A DNA stretch of 24,473 bases from Cladosporium sp. IMV 00045 (taxonomy: Eukaryota > Ascomycota > Dothideomycetes > Cladosporiales > Cladosporiaceae): assembly GCA_001931905.2 (NCBI GenBank), contig MSJI02000527.1, positions 1 through 24,473 on the forward strand. The letters are read 5' to 3'. A program made the translations under genes and the position numbers. Under the pieces are notes generated by a model that was not told the origin of the DNA, did no database searches, and saw only the letters and a program-made list of their open reading frames with translations. Every line of letters starts with the position of its first letter. The first letter of the stretch is position 1. Positions 8,456-18,862 of the stretch are shown here, in pieces.

Positions 8456-9621
8456 AAATGATGGCTTAGCACTGGCAGGAATGGTCAACGAAAGGGTTGG
8501 ACACTGAGGCTAAGAAGGCACTGGACACGACTTTTGGAAATGCTGGGAGAGTGCATCTTCATTCCTTGCATCTGGCAAGAGAGTCCTGAATTGGGCCCTG
8601 AATGAGCAATGCGATAATGCTCTGGCATAGGATTGCCACACTTGTACGTAGGCGATTTGCCAGCTCCCAGGCAATTGAAGAAAATGACACACTGTTTAAC
8701 CGCACCTGCATGTTTTTTTCGTAAAGTGATGGCGGTCTGGGAAGGACGATGCTTTAACCGTTGTACTGATCTTGCTCCGCTATCGGTTCCTTGATGGTGG
8801 ACTGTGTAGAGTCACGAATTCTTATCGGACCACCACATCCTTGATTCGTCCAGCACAGTGACTATTCAATAGTAGGATGCCAAGATGTTCAAAGAGCTAT
8901 CAGAAAAACTTCTCTTGTGAGCCCCCAATTTATTGCAAACATAGTTCGCGGCGCAGCAACTTGTCCGACTGATCGAAAGACACTTGAACATTAGCACTTC
9001 CCACTTTCCTTAGCCTGAACACCGTCTATTTTGTGCCTGCACGGCATGTGGAGATGGAGAAGTACATTCTCGTTCTTCCATCAGTCAAAAGGCCCCCAAG
9101 ATGACCCTCCGAGAGCTGCAGAACCTAAATAGAGTGAGCGATCAGCATGTTGCATCTTCTATTGAGTACTACTATAGTGACATACCAATAGGGGAACCAT
9201 GTCTACGCGAAGCGAGGCCGAAACTTCCAAGCCGCTTGGGGCTTGCGCCAAGTCGTCTGTACAACATCGCCCAGGTCGGGGTGCATTAAACCGAAACATC
9301 ACACTATCCTCCAACTTCCACCTATCCTATGCGGATTCCTTTGGACGTGAGCGGCTAAGCATGCAGTGTGACACGGCGATCGCTCTTGTAGGTGCGGACC
9401 GACTGAGGCAAGTTTCATTAATTCATCAAGGCATTTACGGTTTTGGCCTCTTCTAGGTAAAGCGTTTTGACCAAGAAGAAGGGCATTATACATGCCATGG
9501 CCTGCTTGAGGAGTATATGTATTCGGCAGTGCTGCTACACTTGGTGAGTGTAGGTACCTCACTACTCGAACGCTCTTAGCCAATTTTTCTCGATTCAATC
9601 TTTTGGTACAACTATTCCACG
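8456..9621. other. Intergenic region upstream of the secreted beta-helix gene
   Basis: About 1.2 kb. A small open frame at 9101-9289 (62 aa, ATG in a reasonable context) and another at 9199-9456 show no domain, signal peptide or sensible intron, and I do not call them. I see no RNA gene or mobile element. The final few hundred bases should hold the promoter of the downstream gene. Confidence 0.5.
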
Positions 9622-10686
9622 ATGACCAGACTTTCTAAGTTCGCACCAGCGCTGGCGCTGGCTTCAGTTGCCAACGCGCAGTGCGGCTCTGGCTCTCCTG
9701 AGGCTGTGGTCGACGGCGAGGGCAGCTCTTTCACGGCTGTTTACGGCGGTTCGGAAGTCTATGCTGGCTCTAGCTACCTCGAAGCCATTCAGGCCGCGCT
9801 GGAATCTGTCCAGTCGGGCGAACGCGTTTCTGTTCTTGCTTCTGGATCTATTGGCGCATCTACTATCGACATCACCAGCGGCAAAACCTTCGAGGTCTGT
9901 GGAACCCTCGATGTCGGCTTCAACAATGGCCGTGGTGCCATCCGCGCAATCGACCAGTCAGGTGTTTCGATCCCATACTTGACCATGACAGGAAACCCTT
10001 ACTTCGGCATGCAATTCTCCGGAGTCAGCGACCTCACCCTTGGCCAAATCACCATGGACTTGAGCGACGGTCTAGGTATTCGCTTCGATCGGGATGGTGC
10101 GCACAACTCGAACGTCATAATGGACGCCATTCATGTTACTGGAGCTGGCTCGCACGCCGTGGAAACTTTCAACATCGACGGCTTGACAATTGGCGAGGTC
10201 ATTGCTAACGACGTTGGCGAATGTGGCCTGCTTATCCAAACCACCATCAACGCAGAAGTCGGTCTGGTCGAGGGCACAAACGTCGCCGCGGGCAGCGGAT
10301 ATGCCACCTTGCGCTTCGCAAACCGCAACGGCCGCTACCCTGACGGCAGCCACCCGGACAACATCATAATTGACAGAGTGGTCTCGCGCGGTGGTGGACG
10401 CGGCATTTTCTGCGTGTCCGAGTCCGGTGGCGCCGTCATCCGCGACATCGACCTGCAGGACAACGAAAATAACGCCATTCTCATCGAGAACTGCTACAAT
10501 GTGGACATTCAGGGTGGAAGCGTAAATGGAGGAGGCGAAGTGCGCATCGCTGCCCGGTCGGAGTTTGAGAACACCAGTGGCATTTCCATGTCGATCGAGG
10601 TGAATGACAACAGCGTCCGCGAGAGCCCTTGCGGCTCGAACATGAATCTCGACATCTCTGGAAACGCCGCTTTGGACATCTGCTAG
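9622..10686 (+). CDS. Secreted right-handed parallel beta-helix protein (pectin-lyase fold)
   Basis: A single exon of 354 aa. The ATG at 9622 opens a clear signal peptide (MTRLSKFAPALALASVANA, cut after Ala19), leaving mature QCGSGSP. The body is made of short, regularly spaced beta-strand repeats typical of a pectin-lyase-like helix: SGVSDLTLGQITMDLSDGLG, NSNVIMDAIHVTGAGSHAVE, NIDGLTIGEVIANDVGECG, DNIIIDRVVSRGGGRGIFC, VIRDIDLQDNENNAILIENC and NVDIQGGSVNGGG. Seven cysteines lie in the mature part, including near both ends, and could form caps. Relatives with this fold include pectate and pectin lyases, polygalacturonases and other lyases. I could not match the catalytic signature of any one CAZy family, so the substrate is open; a plant or microbial polysaccharide is likely. 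It stands alone between gene-poor regions. Confidence 0.8.
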   Translation: MTRLSKFAPALALASVANAQCGSGSPEAVVDGEGSSFTAVYGGSEVYAGSSYLEAIQAALESVQSGERVSVLASGSIGASTIDITSGKTFEVCGTLDVGFNNGRGAIRAIDQSGVSIPYLTMTGNPYFGMQFSGVSDLTLGQITMDLSDGLGIRFDRDGAHNSNVIMDAIHVTGAGSHAVETFNIDGLTIGEVIANDVGECGLLIQTTINAEVGLVEGTNVAAGSGYATLRFANRNGRYPDGSHPDNIIIDRVVSRGGGRGIFCVSESGGAVIRDIDLQDNENNAILIENCYNVDIQGGSVNGGGEVRIAARSEFENTSGISMSIEVNDNSVRESPCGSNMNLDISGNAALDIC

Positions 10687-11941
10687 AGTTGGAGTACTTT
10701 TTTCAAAATGCCCTTAGCCTAGCAGACGCGACAGGCACCTTTTTCTTTTGCATTCCCTTCAGTGCACGCCAATTGGCGTGTTGCCGCAAGCTCCAGCCTT
10801 GTTATTTTATCTTTCGTCATTTGGGAGATTCGTAGTATTATACCACTACCTGACACAAGAAATTTTGCTTTCGTGCATGCTGTTTCCAGTACAGTTCAAT
10901 CATGTCACACGAAGGCCTCAAACGCACCCAGAGCTTGCCACTCACATCCACTATGTTAGTGCAACAATCTTGCCCCCCGGCTTTGTTTTCATCGGTCACA
11001 CCATAGGCAATAACTATTGAAGTCTTTCGCTGCTGATGGTTTAGCGACCCTGCCTCGATCTGGCGTGCTAGGTCCGGCAACAAAGCGTCAGGGCCTCCAG
11101 TACACGACGTGAGGCAGACTGACTACTGCTGCTTTCATCTATATCGTGGTCAGCCGCCAAGTGTGTTGTGACTCTTGATAGATTTCTCCTGCTGTCGACA
11201 TCCTCGGTGAATCAAAGTATATCCAGACAAGTCAGCCTGCTGCTATCGCCTAGTCTTCGTCAATAACCCCAGCTTATGTCTTCCGTCTTCGACCGACGTA
11301 CAACATAATAATCACGTTCTAAAAGACGTACCTCTACCTCAGCTTCAGCTTACCAACATTAGTCAGGCACTTTCCCGACCCCAATGCGACCATTCATAGG
11401 ATCGTTCGTTGCAACAAGCTGCAGGACCAGCTCGGCCGAGACGCATCGGTGGCCTTGGAGGTTTTTACCTGGACGGCTCGCCAACGAATGTCCAGCAAGT
11501 CAGGGTACCTTTTGAATGGCTTACTGGTGCTTGACATAGGTGTATCGAAACCTTCGTACTCTTCTCTTTGGGGTTCTGCACTGTTTGAGTAACATCGTCC
11601 GTTCCAAGTGGCCGGAGGATTTGATCTTGGATACTCGCAACATCGACCAGGATTTCCAGAGATTGCAAAGACCATCAAAAGTCGTGTCCAGACAGGAATT
11701 ACAGGAAACCAGCAATTGTAGATTCGCTTCGGAGTATAATATTGAGTCGTTTGTAGACAAGAGACGGACCAATCTCCATGATCGCGCGGAAGATTCTTGT
11801 AGTGCCACAAGCGTGTCTAGACACAGTTGAACCATTCCAAGGGAGCCCATCAACGACTCAAAAGAGAAAAGTGATAGGATCTTGCACCCCTCCAGTCAGA
11901 TAAGATGGGATATGGGAATGATACTCGGCAAAAGAGACAAA
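10687..11941. other. Gene-poor region, left of the 5S gene
   Basis: About 1.25 kb with no gene I can support. A minus-strand frame at 11521-11853 (110 aa) has protein-like stretches (VQLCLDTLVALQESSARSW) but no start context, introns or domain that I recognise. Two overlapping frames on the same strand (11394-11810 and 11465-11668) look like noise. The 3' UTR of the beta-helix gene should take up the first part. Confidence 0.45.
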
Positions 11942-11943
11942 AA
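11939..11943 (-). terminator. RNA polymerase III T-run terminator of the 5S gene
   Basis: Five consecutive T on the minus strand begin within the last two bases of the mature 5S RNA, and a second TTTT run lies a few bases further on. This is the standard Pol III termination signal. Confidence 0.8.
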
Positions 11944-12061
11944 CATACAACAGGCGGGATTCCCAGATGGTCACCCACTCTAGTACTAGTCGCCCGGTTC
12001 AGTGCTTATGTATGGCAGAGCGGACGGGATGCCCAGTTTTCACTGACCTATGGTCGTATGT
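11942..12061 (-). rRNA. 5S ribosomal RNA, solitary dispersed copy
   Basis: A 120-nt sequence reads on the minus strand from ACATACGACCATAGG (12061 inward) to GTTGTATGTT (ending 11942). The two ends pair as helix I over nine base pairs (one G-U). GGTCAGTG pairs with CACTGAACC as helix II with the conserved bulged A. GGCA/TGCC closes helix III around the TCCCGTCCGCTC loop, and GTGG-GTGA-CCAT forms an apical hairpin. A T5 run directly follows (11943-11939), as expected for an RNA polymerase III terminator; the promoter is internal in this class. All main helices are intact, so it looks functional and not a pseudogene. Dispersed single 5S genes in unlinked positions are normal in filamentous ascomycetes. 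No other rRNA gene is nearby. Confidence 0.95.
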
Positions 12062-13763
12062 GCTTGTGACCAAAAAAGTTATCTTATCAAATTCACAAAA
12101 TAATCATCATCTAGTTGTGCGGATCGATGAGCACAACTGAGAGTTCGGCAACAAACCCGGGTGAAAGCTCTCTGCCTGGAACAATAATATGCAGACTGGG
12201 GAGTGGTGACCTCTCCCACATCCGGAGTCTCCATCAACTCGTTTACCAGGCCCGCTCTTGTACCCACGCGGAGACGTGGAGAGGTTCAGGCCCCGATGCT
12301 CGTGATGCACGACGTGCACGTGAAGGATTGCAGTGACATCAGCGCGCTTTTGTTGCTGACTCTGATACTCCCTAGCGTCCAACAAAATTCCGTGATTCGA
12401 GAAAGGTGGTATGGAGCAACGGCTACGTCAACGATGGTGAGAGTGGCCCGAGAAGCGCCGCGATATGACCGCTACGGCGACATCCTCATAGCCGGTATGA
12501 CGGCCAGGGTTCGCGTCAGAACTTTCCAAGGGTCCGACAAACCGTCTGTATACGATGCGTAATGTTGGCAGCCAGGGTATGGATTTTTTTTTTCTCTCAG
12601 GGTAAAGATGGCGATTCGAATCTTCGCGGCAAACGAGACGAGGTCGTCGGAAACAACAGTCCGGGCGCCACATTCGACGTCATTTGATGCTTGTTCACAG
12701 CCGGTGATTGACGGGAAGAAGGACGGCCCGGACCTTATGCTGAATTCTGTGGCAATCTGCGTCTCTGTTGAATGCGTTGAATCGCAAATTTATTGTGTCA
12801 TTTTACATGAATACAACGGCAGTTATCAAGGATGGCGCAACCCCGAGCCAGACGTGGACCGATGAGTTCCTGGTACGCAGTGCCAACAACGCCGTCTCTG
12901 CTGGAAGAAGCGCATCACCTTTCCTAAAGTCACACTCCAACGCAGCGCCGCATATCATTGCATCGAAAACTCAGTTGTGATCGTTCGAACTTGGACAGAT
13001 AGAGCGGTTTGCCCTCGAGGCCACTTAATTCCCGGCCTTTGCCCCGGGTCATCCACAGCAGCGAGAGGAGCCCCAGATGATATGTCTGACATGTCGGAGA
13101 TTGACAACGTGATGTGATGGCATGCGGGTAGCCGCTCGGCTGTACGGTAATGATGGAGAAATGTTTTCTCGAGGTCTCCTACGAGCACACTTGATCGTCC
13201 ATGGATGTAATCACGGTATTCGGGTCCGTGGCCGATGAAAGCCTTAGTGCCGCTGCTTAACACTAGCAAGCCAAATCTTTGCCTCTCTTGGACAAAGTCT
13301 TATGCGGCTTGGACCCATCGACTTGGCGTATCGGATTCAAGTGGAGACACTTCGGTGAAGTGAACCAAACTCTATGAGAGTCAATTGTCGATGAGGATCG
13401 ATTGAACGATCTGCTCAAACGCTTCGTCACGCCCCTGGCGGTTTGCCTTAGATTCCGCTTCGAACCGCATGATTCTCGCGAACCAAGACGGCTTTCTGGG
13501 CACTCGCTCGGAGCACAACCGGTGCTGGGCAGACCCCATTTTCTACGGATTGGACCCAACGAAAACCGCTGGGCGCGCGACAATCGCATTTGAAGACAGA
13601 CGCTGATTGAAGCGACGAGGACACGGTCCAGTCGTACACCCACTTTCTGTTATTCAACGTCATGCTGTGGAGCAGGCCGTTCGATCAATAATAACCACGA
13701 GATGTCTCTCCATGGGCACCTTCCTTCTCTCCATTCGTCTCCTTTCTCCCCCAGACAATCAAC
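12062..13763. other. Gene-poor region between 5S and the MFS exporter
   Basis: About 1.7 kb. Both strands carry several overlapping 60-125-codon frames, none with a known domain, signal peptide or convincing intron. The base composition is not AT-rich, so there is no sign of a RIP-degraded transposon. A T-run at about 12585-12594 is followed by CTCTCAG, which resembles a 3' splice site, but I found no exon pair for it. The last few hundred bases should hold the exporter's promoter. Confidence 0.45.
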
Positions 13764-15490
13764 ATGGCGAACGACCAACAGGTTCTCGGAGGGCCAGACC
13801 CCACTGGCAGCACAAGCGACTCTGACGACAAGACCATCACTCCTCCTAACGAGGCCAACACTCACAACGAGAAGTCCAACGTGCGCCCCGATGGCAAGCG
13901 CGAGTTGACGGAGGATGATGCCTACGACATCCTCGCCTACAACTGGCCGTCATGGAAGAAATGGATGTACCTTTGCTCCGTCGCAACCATCCAGATTGCC
14001 ATGAACTACAACACCTCAGTCTACCCCAACGCGGTTGCACCTCTGGTCGAGGAGTTCGGAATCACCGAGCAGAAGGCTCGCACCGGTCAGATGATCTACC
14101 TGATCTTCTACTCGTTCGGTTGCGAGTTGTGGGCGCCATGGAGTGAGGAGTTTGGCCGCTGGCCTATCCTCCAGCTTTCGGAGACCCTCATCAACATTTT
14201 CATCCTTCCGGCCGCTCTGGCCAACAACTTTGGCAGCATTCTAGCCGGTCGCGCATTGGTACGTGTCTGCTTGCATCGATGCATGGCGGGCGTCAGCTAA
14301 CATATCATCTCAGAGCGGTCTTTCTACTGCTGGTGGCAGTGTCACTCTGGGGCTTATTGCCGATTTGTACGAGCCCGATGAGCAACAGTGGCCTCTGGCT
14401 TTCATTGTCCTTGCATCCTGTATCGGTACCAGTATCGGTGGTGTCATTGGTGGTCCCATCGAAAGATTCCTCCACTGGCGTTGGAACTTCTGGATCCAGC
14501 TCATCTTCAACGGTGGCGCCCAGGCTATTCACTTCTTCATGCCTGAAAGTCGTGCGACTATCATCCTGGACAAGGAAGCCAAGCGCAGACGCAAGACTGG
14601 CGAGGACCCCAATATCTACGGCCCCAACGAGCTGAAGAAGCCTCGTGTGTCCATGAAAGAGTTCGGTACGATCTGGATGCGTCCGTGGATCATGTTGATC
14701 ACCGAGCCCATCGTCCTGTGTTTGTCCCTGCTCTCTGGTTTCTCCGATGCCCTCATCTTCACTTTCCTTGAGAGCTTCAAGCCTGTGTACGAGCAGTGGG
14801 GCTTCGGCATTCTTGCCATTGCATGGGCCTTCATCCCCATCAATGCGGCTTACTTCATCGCCTACTTCACGTACTGGCCCTGGTTCTGGCGCGACGAGCA
14901 CCACAGGAAGAAGACGGGAGCCATGATCCCTGAGCGCCGTCTCAAGTGGCTCTTGTGGACTGCACCTCTCGAGCCTATCGGTATGTCGATACTCCTAATC
15001 ATTCCAAGAAGTAATCAATACTAACAACACGTACTTAGGTCTGTTCTGCTTCGCCTGGACAACCCAAGGTCCTCAAGTCTGCCACTGGATCGTCCCGATG
15101 ATCTTCGCCGCCTTCATTGGTATCGCCAACTACACCATCTACTTCTCATCAGTCGACTACATGGTCGCATCCTACGGTGTCTACGCTGCCTCCGCCACAG
15201 GTGGCAACGCCTGGGCGCGTGACTTCTTCGCCGGTATCTCGGCCATGTACGCCGCGCCGCTGTACCATAACATCGGCCACTTCCCCAACCCGGCCGTCAA
15301 CAACGCCTCCACCATCCTCGGCGCGCTGTCCTGCGTCATCGTCATTCCCATCTACGTCTTCTACTGGTACGGTCCCCAGATCAGAGATCGCAGCAAGTTC
15401 GCCAAAGAGCTTGCCAGCGAGAGAGAGAAGACTGGTGGACGCCGTGTCTCTAAGACTTCGGCTACGCCTGAGCACTTGATGGAGGGTTAG
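13764..15490 (+). CDS. MFS exporter, DHA1 family (multidrug/polyamine type)
   Basis: Three exons: 13764-14258, 14314-14980 and 15039-15490, giving 537 aa. The introns (55 and 58 bp) have GTACGT and GTATGT donors and GCTAACA and ACTAACA branch points, and keep the frame. A charged cytosolic N-terminus of about 60 residues precedes WPSWKKWMYL and TM1. Family hallmarks are NTSVYPNAVAPLVEEFGI, ELWAPWSEEFGRWP (loop 2-3, the MFS motif A region), GLSTAGGSVTLGLIADLYEPDEQQWPLAF and PESR-TIILDKEAKRRRKTGE in the central loop. About 12 TMs are expected in the plasma membrane. Relatives (Flr1, Tpo1-4, Mdr1 and many fungal MFS genes) export drugs, polyamines or secondary metabolites by proton antiport. Nothing nearby suggests a metabolite cluster, so general detoxification is the simplest view; the substrate is unknown. 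Confidence 0.93.
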
Positions 15491-16380
15491 AGTCGTTGAC
15501 TACTCTTTTGAGAGAAGTACGAGTGGGGGAGGCTGAACTTTGTTGATTCACGAAAAGTTCACGGTGATTGATGATTTCGTTTTTCTTTTACTTTCACATA
15601 TTGCGGGTGGGTGGGCGAGGACACAATGATAAGCATGATACCCTGTCTGCGGAAGAGATGAGCTGTATGGTTAAAAAGTTCAGCGAGGATGGAACGAAGT
15701 ACTTGCCGTATATATGATAGACCTCCAGATGGCGTTAATATGCATCGATTCTCTATATCACTTGCACAGCCACCTGTCATCTGTCTTGCATTACCTTTGT
15801 GACTTGCCGAGTTCGCCTGCGTCTGTTGACCACCTTGGCCTCCCGTAACGGTGCAGCCTGTGATGGCACGTATAGGCTTGTTGATCGTCCTGCGATTGAG
15901 TACTTGTGTTCCTGACGTGTCGAGCAATACAATCGCTGACAAGGCCACCCTTTCCTGGGATGCAGAACGAGGTGCGTTGAGCTGAGCAGCGTACGCATCA
16001 CCAATTTCGAAGGTGTCAGGTTGACTTTTGCATGCATATCATAATCCGCAAAAGGCTGCTACTCGAAGGCTAGCCATATCAGTGGCGAATGCGGCCTGGC
16101 TATGTTCGAGTACCTAGGCAGTGATTGAGATTGTGCTAAGATCTCGCCAATTAGAAGCTAGATGATCAGAAGGTGTTCATCATACAATACGGGCGACTTC
16201 ACATATGCGTCAAAACTTTACCGCAGCAAGAGTAGACACAACGCTTTGACCGAGGAGAATGAGAAGAAATCGTTCTGTTAATAGCACAGGGTATCATATC
16301 TATCAAAATGCAAACCTGACCCGGGAACAAAAGGCAATGAGCCAGCCTACAACAACTCCATAACCATTCCATTGTCGCCC
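15491..16380. other. Intergenic region between convergent MFS exporter and LRP1
   Basis: About 0.9 kb with the 3' ends of two convergent genes. Minus-strand frames at 15559-15948 and 15777-16037 overlap each other and have no domain. I see no RNA gene or repeat. Confidence 0.55.
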
Positions 16381-17205
16381 TCACTGACCATCGCCTTTGC
16401 TCTTCCGCTGCCTGCTCTTCTTTTCCTTCTTCGGTATGGGCCCGTTCAACAACGCCTCGAAAGTCTCGTGATTGCTTCTAGGCGCCTTCCTCTTCTTTCC
16501 CGCCGCCTCTCTTGTTCCAGCAGCAGCAGCAGCATCCTCCTCATTCCCCGCCTCAGCAGAGCTGTCAGCTGGACTCTGCTTTGCCATCTTCCGCTCCATA
16601 CGCCTCTGATGCTTCGCCGCTTTCTTCTCCGCCTTTGACTCTCCAGCTGCGCCATCCTCCTCATCGTCACTGGCATCGTCAGCCTTGACGACAGGAACCG
16701 AAGCTTCTTCAGCCTTCATTTTCTTCGCGACATTCGCAAAGCGATTCTGACTACCCCACTGAGCGCTCGCCTCGAACTCCTCCGCCTTCCTCTTCGCACC
16801 TGCCTTCTCTGCCGCCTGCCTGTCTTGCCTTGCCTGATCGTACTTGTCGTTACCAGAAAGACCGTGCTTGATAAACCGTGCCGCAGCATCCTTGTCCAGC
16901 GTGGCGGTGCGTTGCGCAGGCCCTGTCTCGGCTTCTTTGATTTTCTGGAAGTACGAGCGCACGCGCGTGATTTCTTGCACGACCGGGTGCTCTTTGATGT
17001 TTTGGCCGTTGAGACGCAGGTAGGAGAAGAGCACTGAGTCGATCGCGTAGGTGGCTAGGACGTAAAGTTTGGCCTTGTCTAGGAGGGGGAGTTTGGAGGT
17101 GTTGGATGCGAGAGAGGCGTTGAGCAGAGGTGCCAGGGCGCTTTCCAGGTCGTCGATGCTGAGGCGCATGTCGTCGACCATTTCGGTCACTTCTGATGAG
17201 TCCAT
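16381..17205 (-). CDS. LRP1: Lrp1/Rrp47, nuclear exosome cofactor (C1D family)
   Basis: A single exon of 274 aa, ATG at 17205 and TGA at 16383-16381. Residues from about 10 to 100 form the helical Sas10/Utp3/C1D domain: a first helix MVDDMRLSIDDLESALAPLL, then LDKAKLYVLATYAIDSVLFSYLRLNG, then HPVVQEITRVRSYFQKIKEAE. That last motif (HPV..E..R...Y..KI) is typical of C1D/Rrp47. After it come a charged linker with DDEEDG and KAEKKAAKHQRRMERKMAK, and a basic tail (PKKEKKSRQRKSKGDGQ) likely to bind RNA or enter the nucleus. Yeast Lrp1 binds the N-terminal domain of Rrp6 and supports 3' processing of 5.8S rRNA, snRNA and snoRNA. The tail is longer than in yeast (184 aa), as usual in filamentous fungi. 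It shares a 343-bp divergent promoter with MIX17. Confidence 0.88.
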   Translation of the reverse strand: MDSSEVTEMVDDMRLSIDDLESALAPLLNASLASNTSKLPLLDKAKLYVLATYAIDSVLFSYLRLNGQNIKEHPVVQEITRVRSYFQKIKEAETGPAQRTATLDKDAAARFIKHGLSGNDKYDQARQDRQAAEKAGAKRKAEEFEASAQWGSQNRFANVAKKMKAEEASVPVVKADDASDDEEDGAAGESKAEKKAAKHQRRMERKMAKQSPADSSAEAGNEEDAAAAAGTREAAGKKRKAPRSNHETFEALLNGPIPKKEKKSRQRKSKGDGQ

Positions 17206-17548
17206 GGCTGGTTGATTTCTGTGTGTTCGGTCTGAAGCAGAAAGTCTGTTGTTTTCTTTCTTCTTCGCGTATGTGAAGCACTCGCTCTGAATTGAAGAGG
17301 ATCTCTAAAGTCTCTCTAGAATTTCCCGGAAAGAGTTAACCGAATCTGCCGAGTGAAGTAATGGCTGGCCAATCATAGCTCTCCATTTCACCGCATTCCG
17401 CTTGCTTCTGCGGTCATCCAACATTCATTCTAGACCCTGCTCTCTTGCTCTCATCTTCGCCTCCAATACATCAACATCACAAGCCAACCGAATCACCGTC
17501 ATCTCTCTAAACCTCACAACCAACTCACCTCACAAATCGACCACCACC
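17206..17548. promoter_or_regulatory. Divergent LRP1/MIX17 promoter with a CCAAT box
   Basis: The start codons are 343 bp apart on opposite strands, so both promoters and leaders must share this space. A GGCCAATCA element (CCAAT at 17369-17373) sits close to the middle, 160-180 bp from each ATG. It fits the HAP/CBC complex consensus CCAATCA, which in fungi often controls mitochondrial genes. The MIX17 side has an A/C-rich leader just before the ATG. Binding is inferred. Confidence 0.5.
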
Positions 17549-18104
17549 ATGCCTCGCCAGTCTCGCGGTCCCGCCTCTTCTGCGCCTAAGCGCCCTGCTC
17601 CTCCGCCTGCCCGCTCTGCGCCTCAGCAACCTGCTCAGGCCCGCCAGGCCAGCACCGTCGCCCAGCCGCCTGCCAACCAACACGCTCCTCCTCCCGCCGC
17701 TCCCCCTGCCGCCGCGCCCGCTCAGAGCAGCGGTGGTAGCGGACTCTTCGGCCAGATGGCCAGCACTGCTGCGTAAGGACATCACCCATCATGGCACTGT
17801 ATTCATATGCAATTCTTACTAACACCCTCCTAGCGGTGTCGCAGTCGGCTCTTCCATCGGCCACGCCGTCGGTGGCTGGTTCGGCGGCGGATCCAGCGCG
17901 CCCGCCGCGCCCGCCGACCAGCCCGTAGCGCAGGCGGAGAACGGCCAGGTCGCCATGAACTCGCAGTACCAGCCTCCCGCCGTGTGCGCGCAGGACGTCT
18001 CCAACTTCCGCAGCTGCATGGACCAGAACCAGGGCGACCTGACCATCTGCGGCTGGTACCTTGACCAGCTCAAGGCTTGCCAGGCTGCTGCTAGCAAGTA
18101 CTAG
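17549..18104 (+). CDS. MIX17: Mix17-like twin CX9C protein (CHCHD2/CHCHD10 family)
   Basis: Two exons: 17549-17772 and 17834-18104, giving 164 aa. The 61-bp intron has a GTAAGG donor and a TACTAACA branch point. The ATG at 17549 is in a CCACCATG context. The N-terminus is basic and Pro/Ala-rich (MPRQSRGPASSAPKRP), like a non-canonical mitochondrial targeting stretch. A central Gly-rich hydrophobic segment (GVAVGSSIGHAVGGWFGG) is the family hallmark. The C-terminal CHCH domain has C-AQDVSNFRS-C and C-GWYLDQLKA-C, each CX9C, which form two disulfides through the Mia40 relay in the intermembrane space. Human relatives CHCHD2 and CHCHD10 act in MICOS and respiration; yeast Mix17 has a less clear role in respiration. 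All four cysteines are present, so it should fold normally. Confidence 0.93.
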
Positions 18105-18862
18105 ATGGGGAGTGTAGATTCGAAGAGAAGGAGCATGGATATGTGTATAAAGCTTTTTTTTTTTAGCGGAGTTTTGAGATATTCTGCGGCATCACAGCGA
18201 AAAAGAAGTAAAAGAAAAGCTTGCATTGTGGAGGATGTAAATGTACGAACAAATGGATGGAGGACATTATATTATCGTTTTCTCTCAGCTCTCATACAGA
18301 TATCAATAATTTCAGCATCTGGCTTACCCTTCGAGGCTTTATGAGCCTTGGGTGAGACCAACAAGAGTACCGCTTCACTTTGCATATCACCATTCGTGTC
18401 ACTATTCTAAAGTTTCCATTGATGAGCAGCGGTCTTGAATATCTCACATTCAGGATCACTCGTGATTCATACCAGTGATACTAAGAACGTTCTCTGTTCA
18501 GACCTTTGCCTGAATATCTCCCTGCCATGACAAGACAGGAGAATTACTTTTCAGCTCACATACCAGTGTATGCGTCTGCAGCCGATTCACCATCAAAAGG
18601 CTCAAAGCACAACGTGAACCTCCGGGACACACTCCATCCCAAGCCTCAATTCCCAGCCCTTCAAGTTTCGCCCTTGAGAGGTAATCTCCAGGCAACGCTC
18701 TGCAAAGAGAGCGCCGTATCATGCACACTAGTTCATTCCAGTTTCATCCTAGCTCTCCACAACCGAGGAGGCACACCAGAAGCCAACCACACATCCACGT
18801 CCAGTTCAAGAAAAAAGCCCTTCATTCCGCAAGTATGCCAACCACCAACCGAAAGACCCTCA
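18105..18862. other. Intergenic region between convergent MIX17 and PDCD5-like genes
   Basis: About 760 bp holding two 3' ends. A T-rich run near 18155-18165 just past the MIX17 stop suits its 3' UTR. A plus-strand open frame at 18506-19195 crosses into the PDCD5-like gene as its antisense and has no recognisable domain. I see nothing else. Confidence 0.55.

Noticed and set aside
9101..9456. Small frames upstream of the beta-helix gene
   Set aside because: One has a fair start context, but there is no domain or signal peptide, and overlapping frames of similar size exist.
12608..12625. GATTCGAATC, resembling a tRNA B box
   Set aside because: The flanks do not form a T-arm stem and no A box or acceptor stem lies at the right distance on either strand.
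10687..13763. A degraded transposable element
   Set aside because: I see no terminal repeats, target duplications, reverse transcriptase or transposase motifs, and no AT-rich RIP-like composition.
13764..15490. MFS exporter and neighbouring genes as a secondary-metabolite cluster
   Set aside because: No polyketide synthase, NRPS, terpene synthase, P450 or pathway transcription factor is in the window; the flanking genes are housekeeping or gene-poor DNA.
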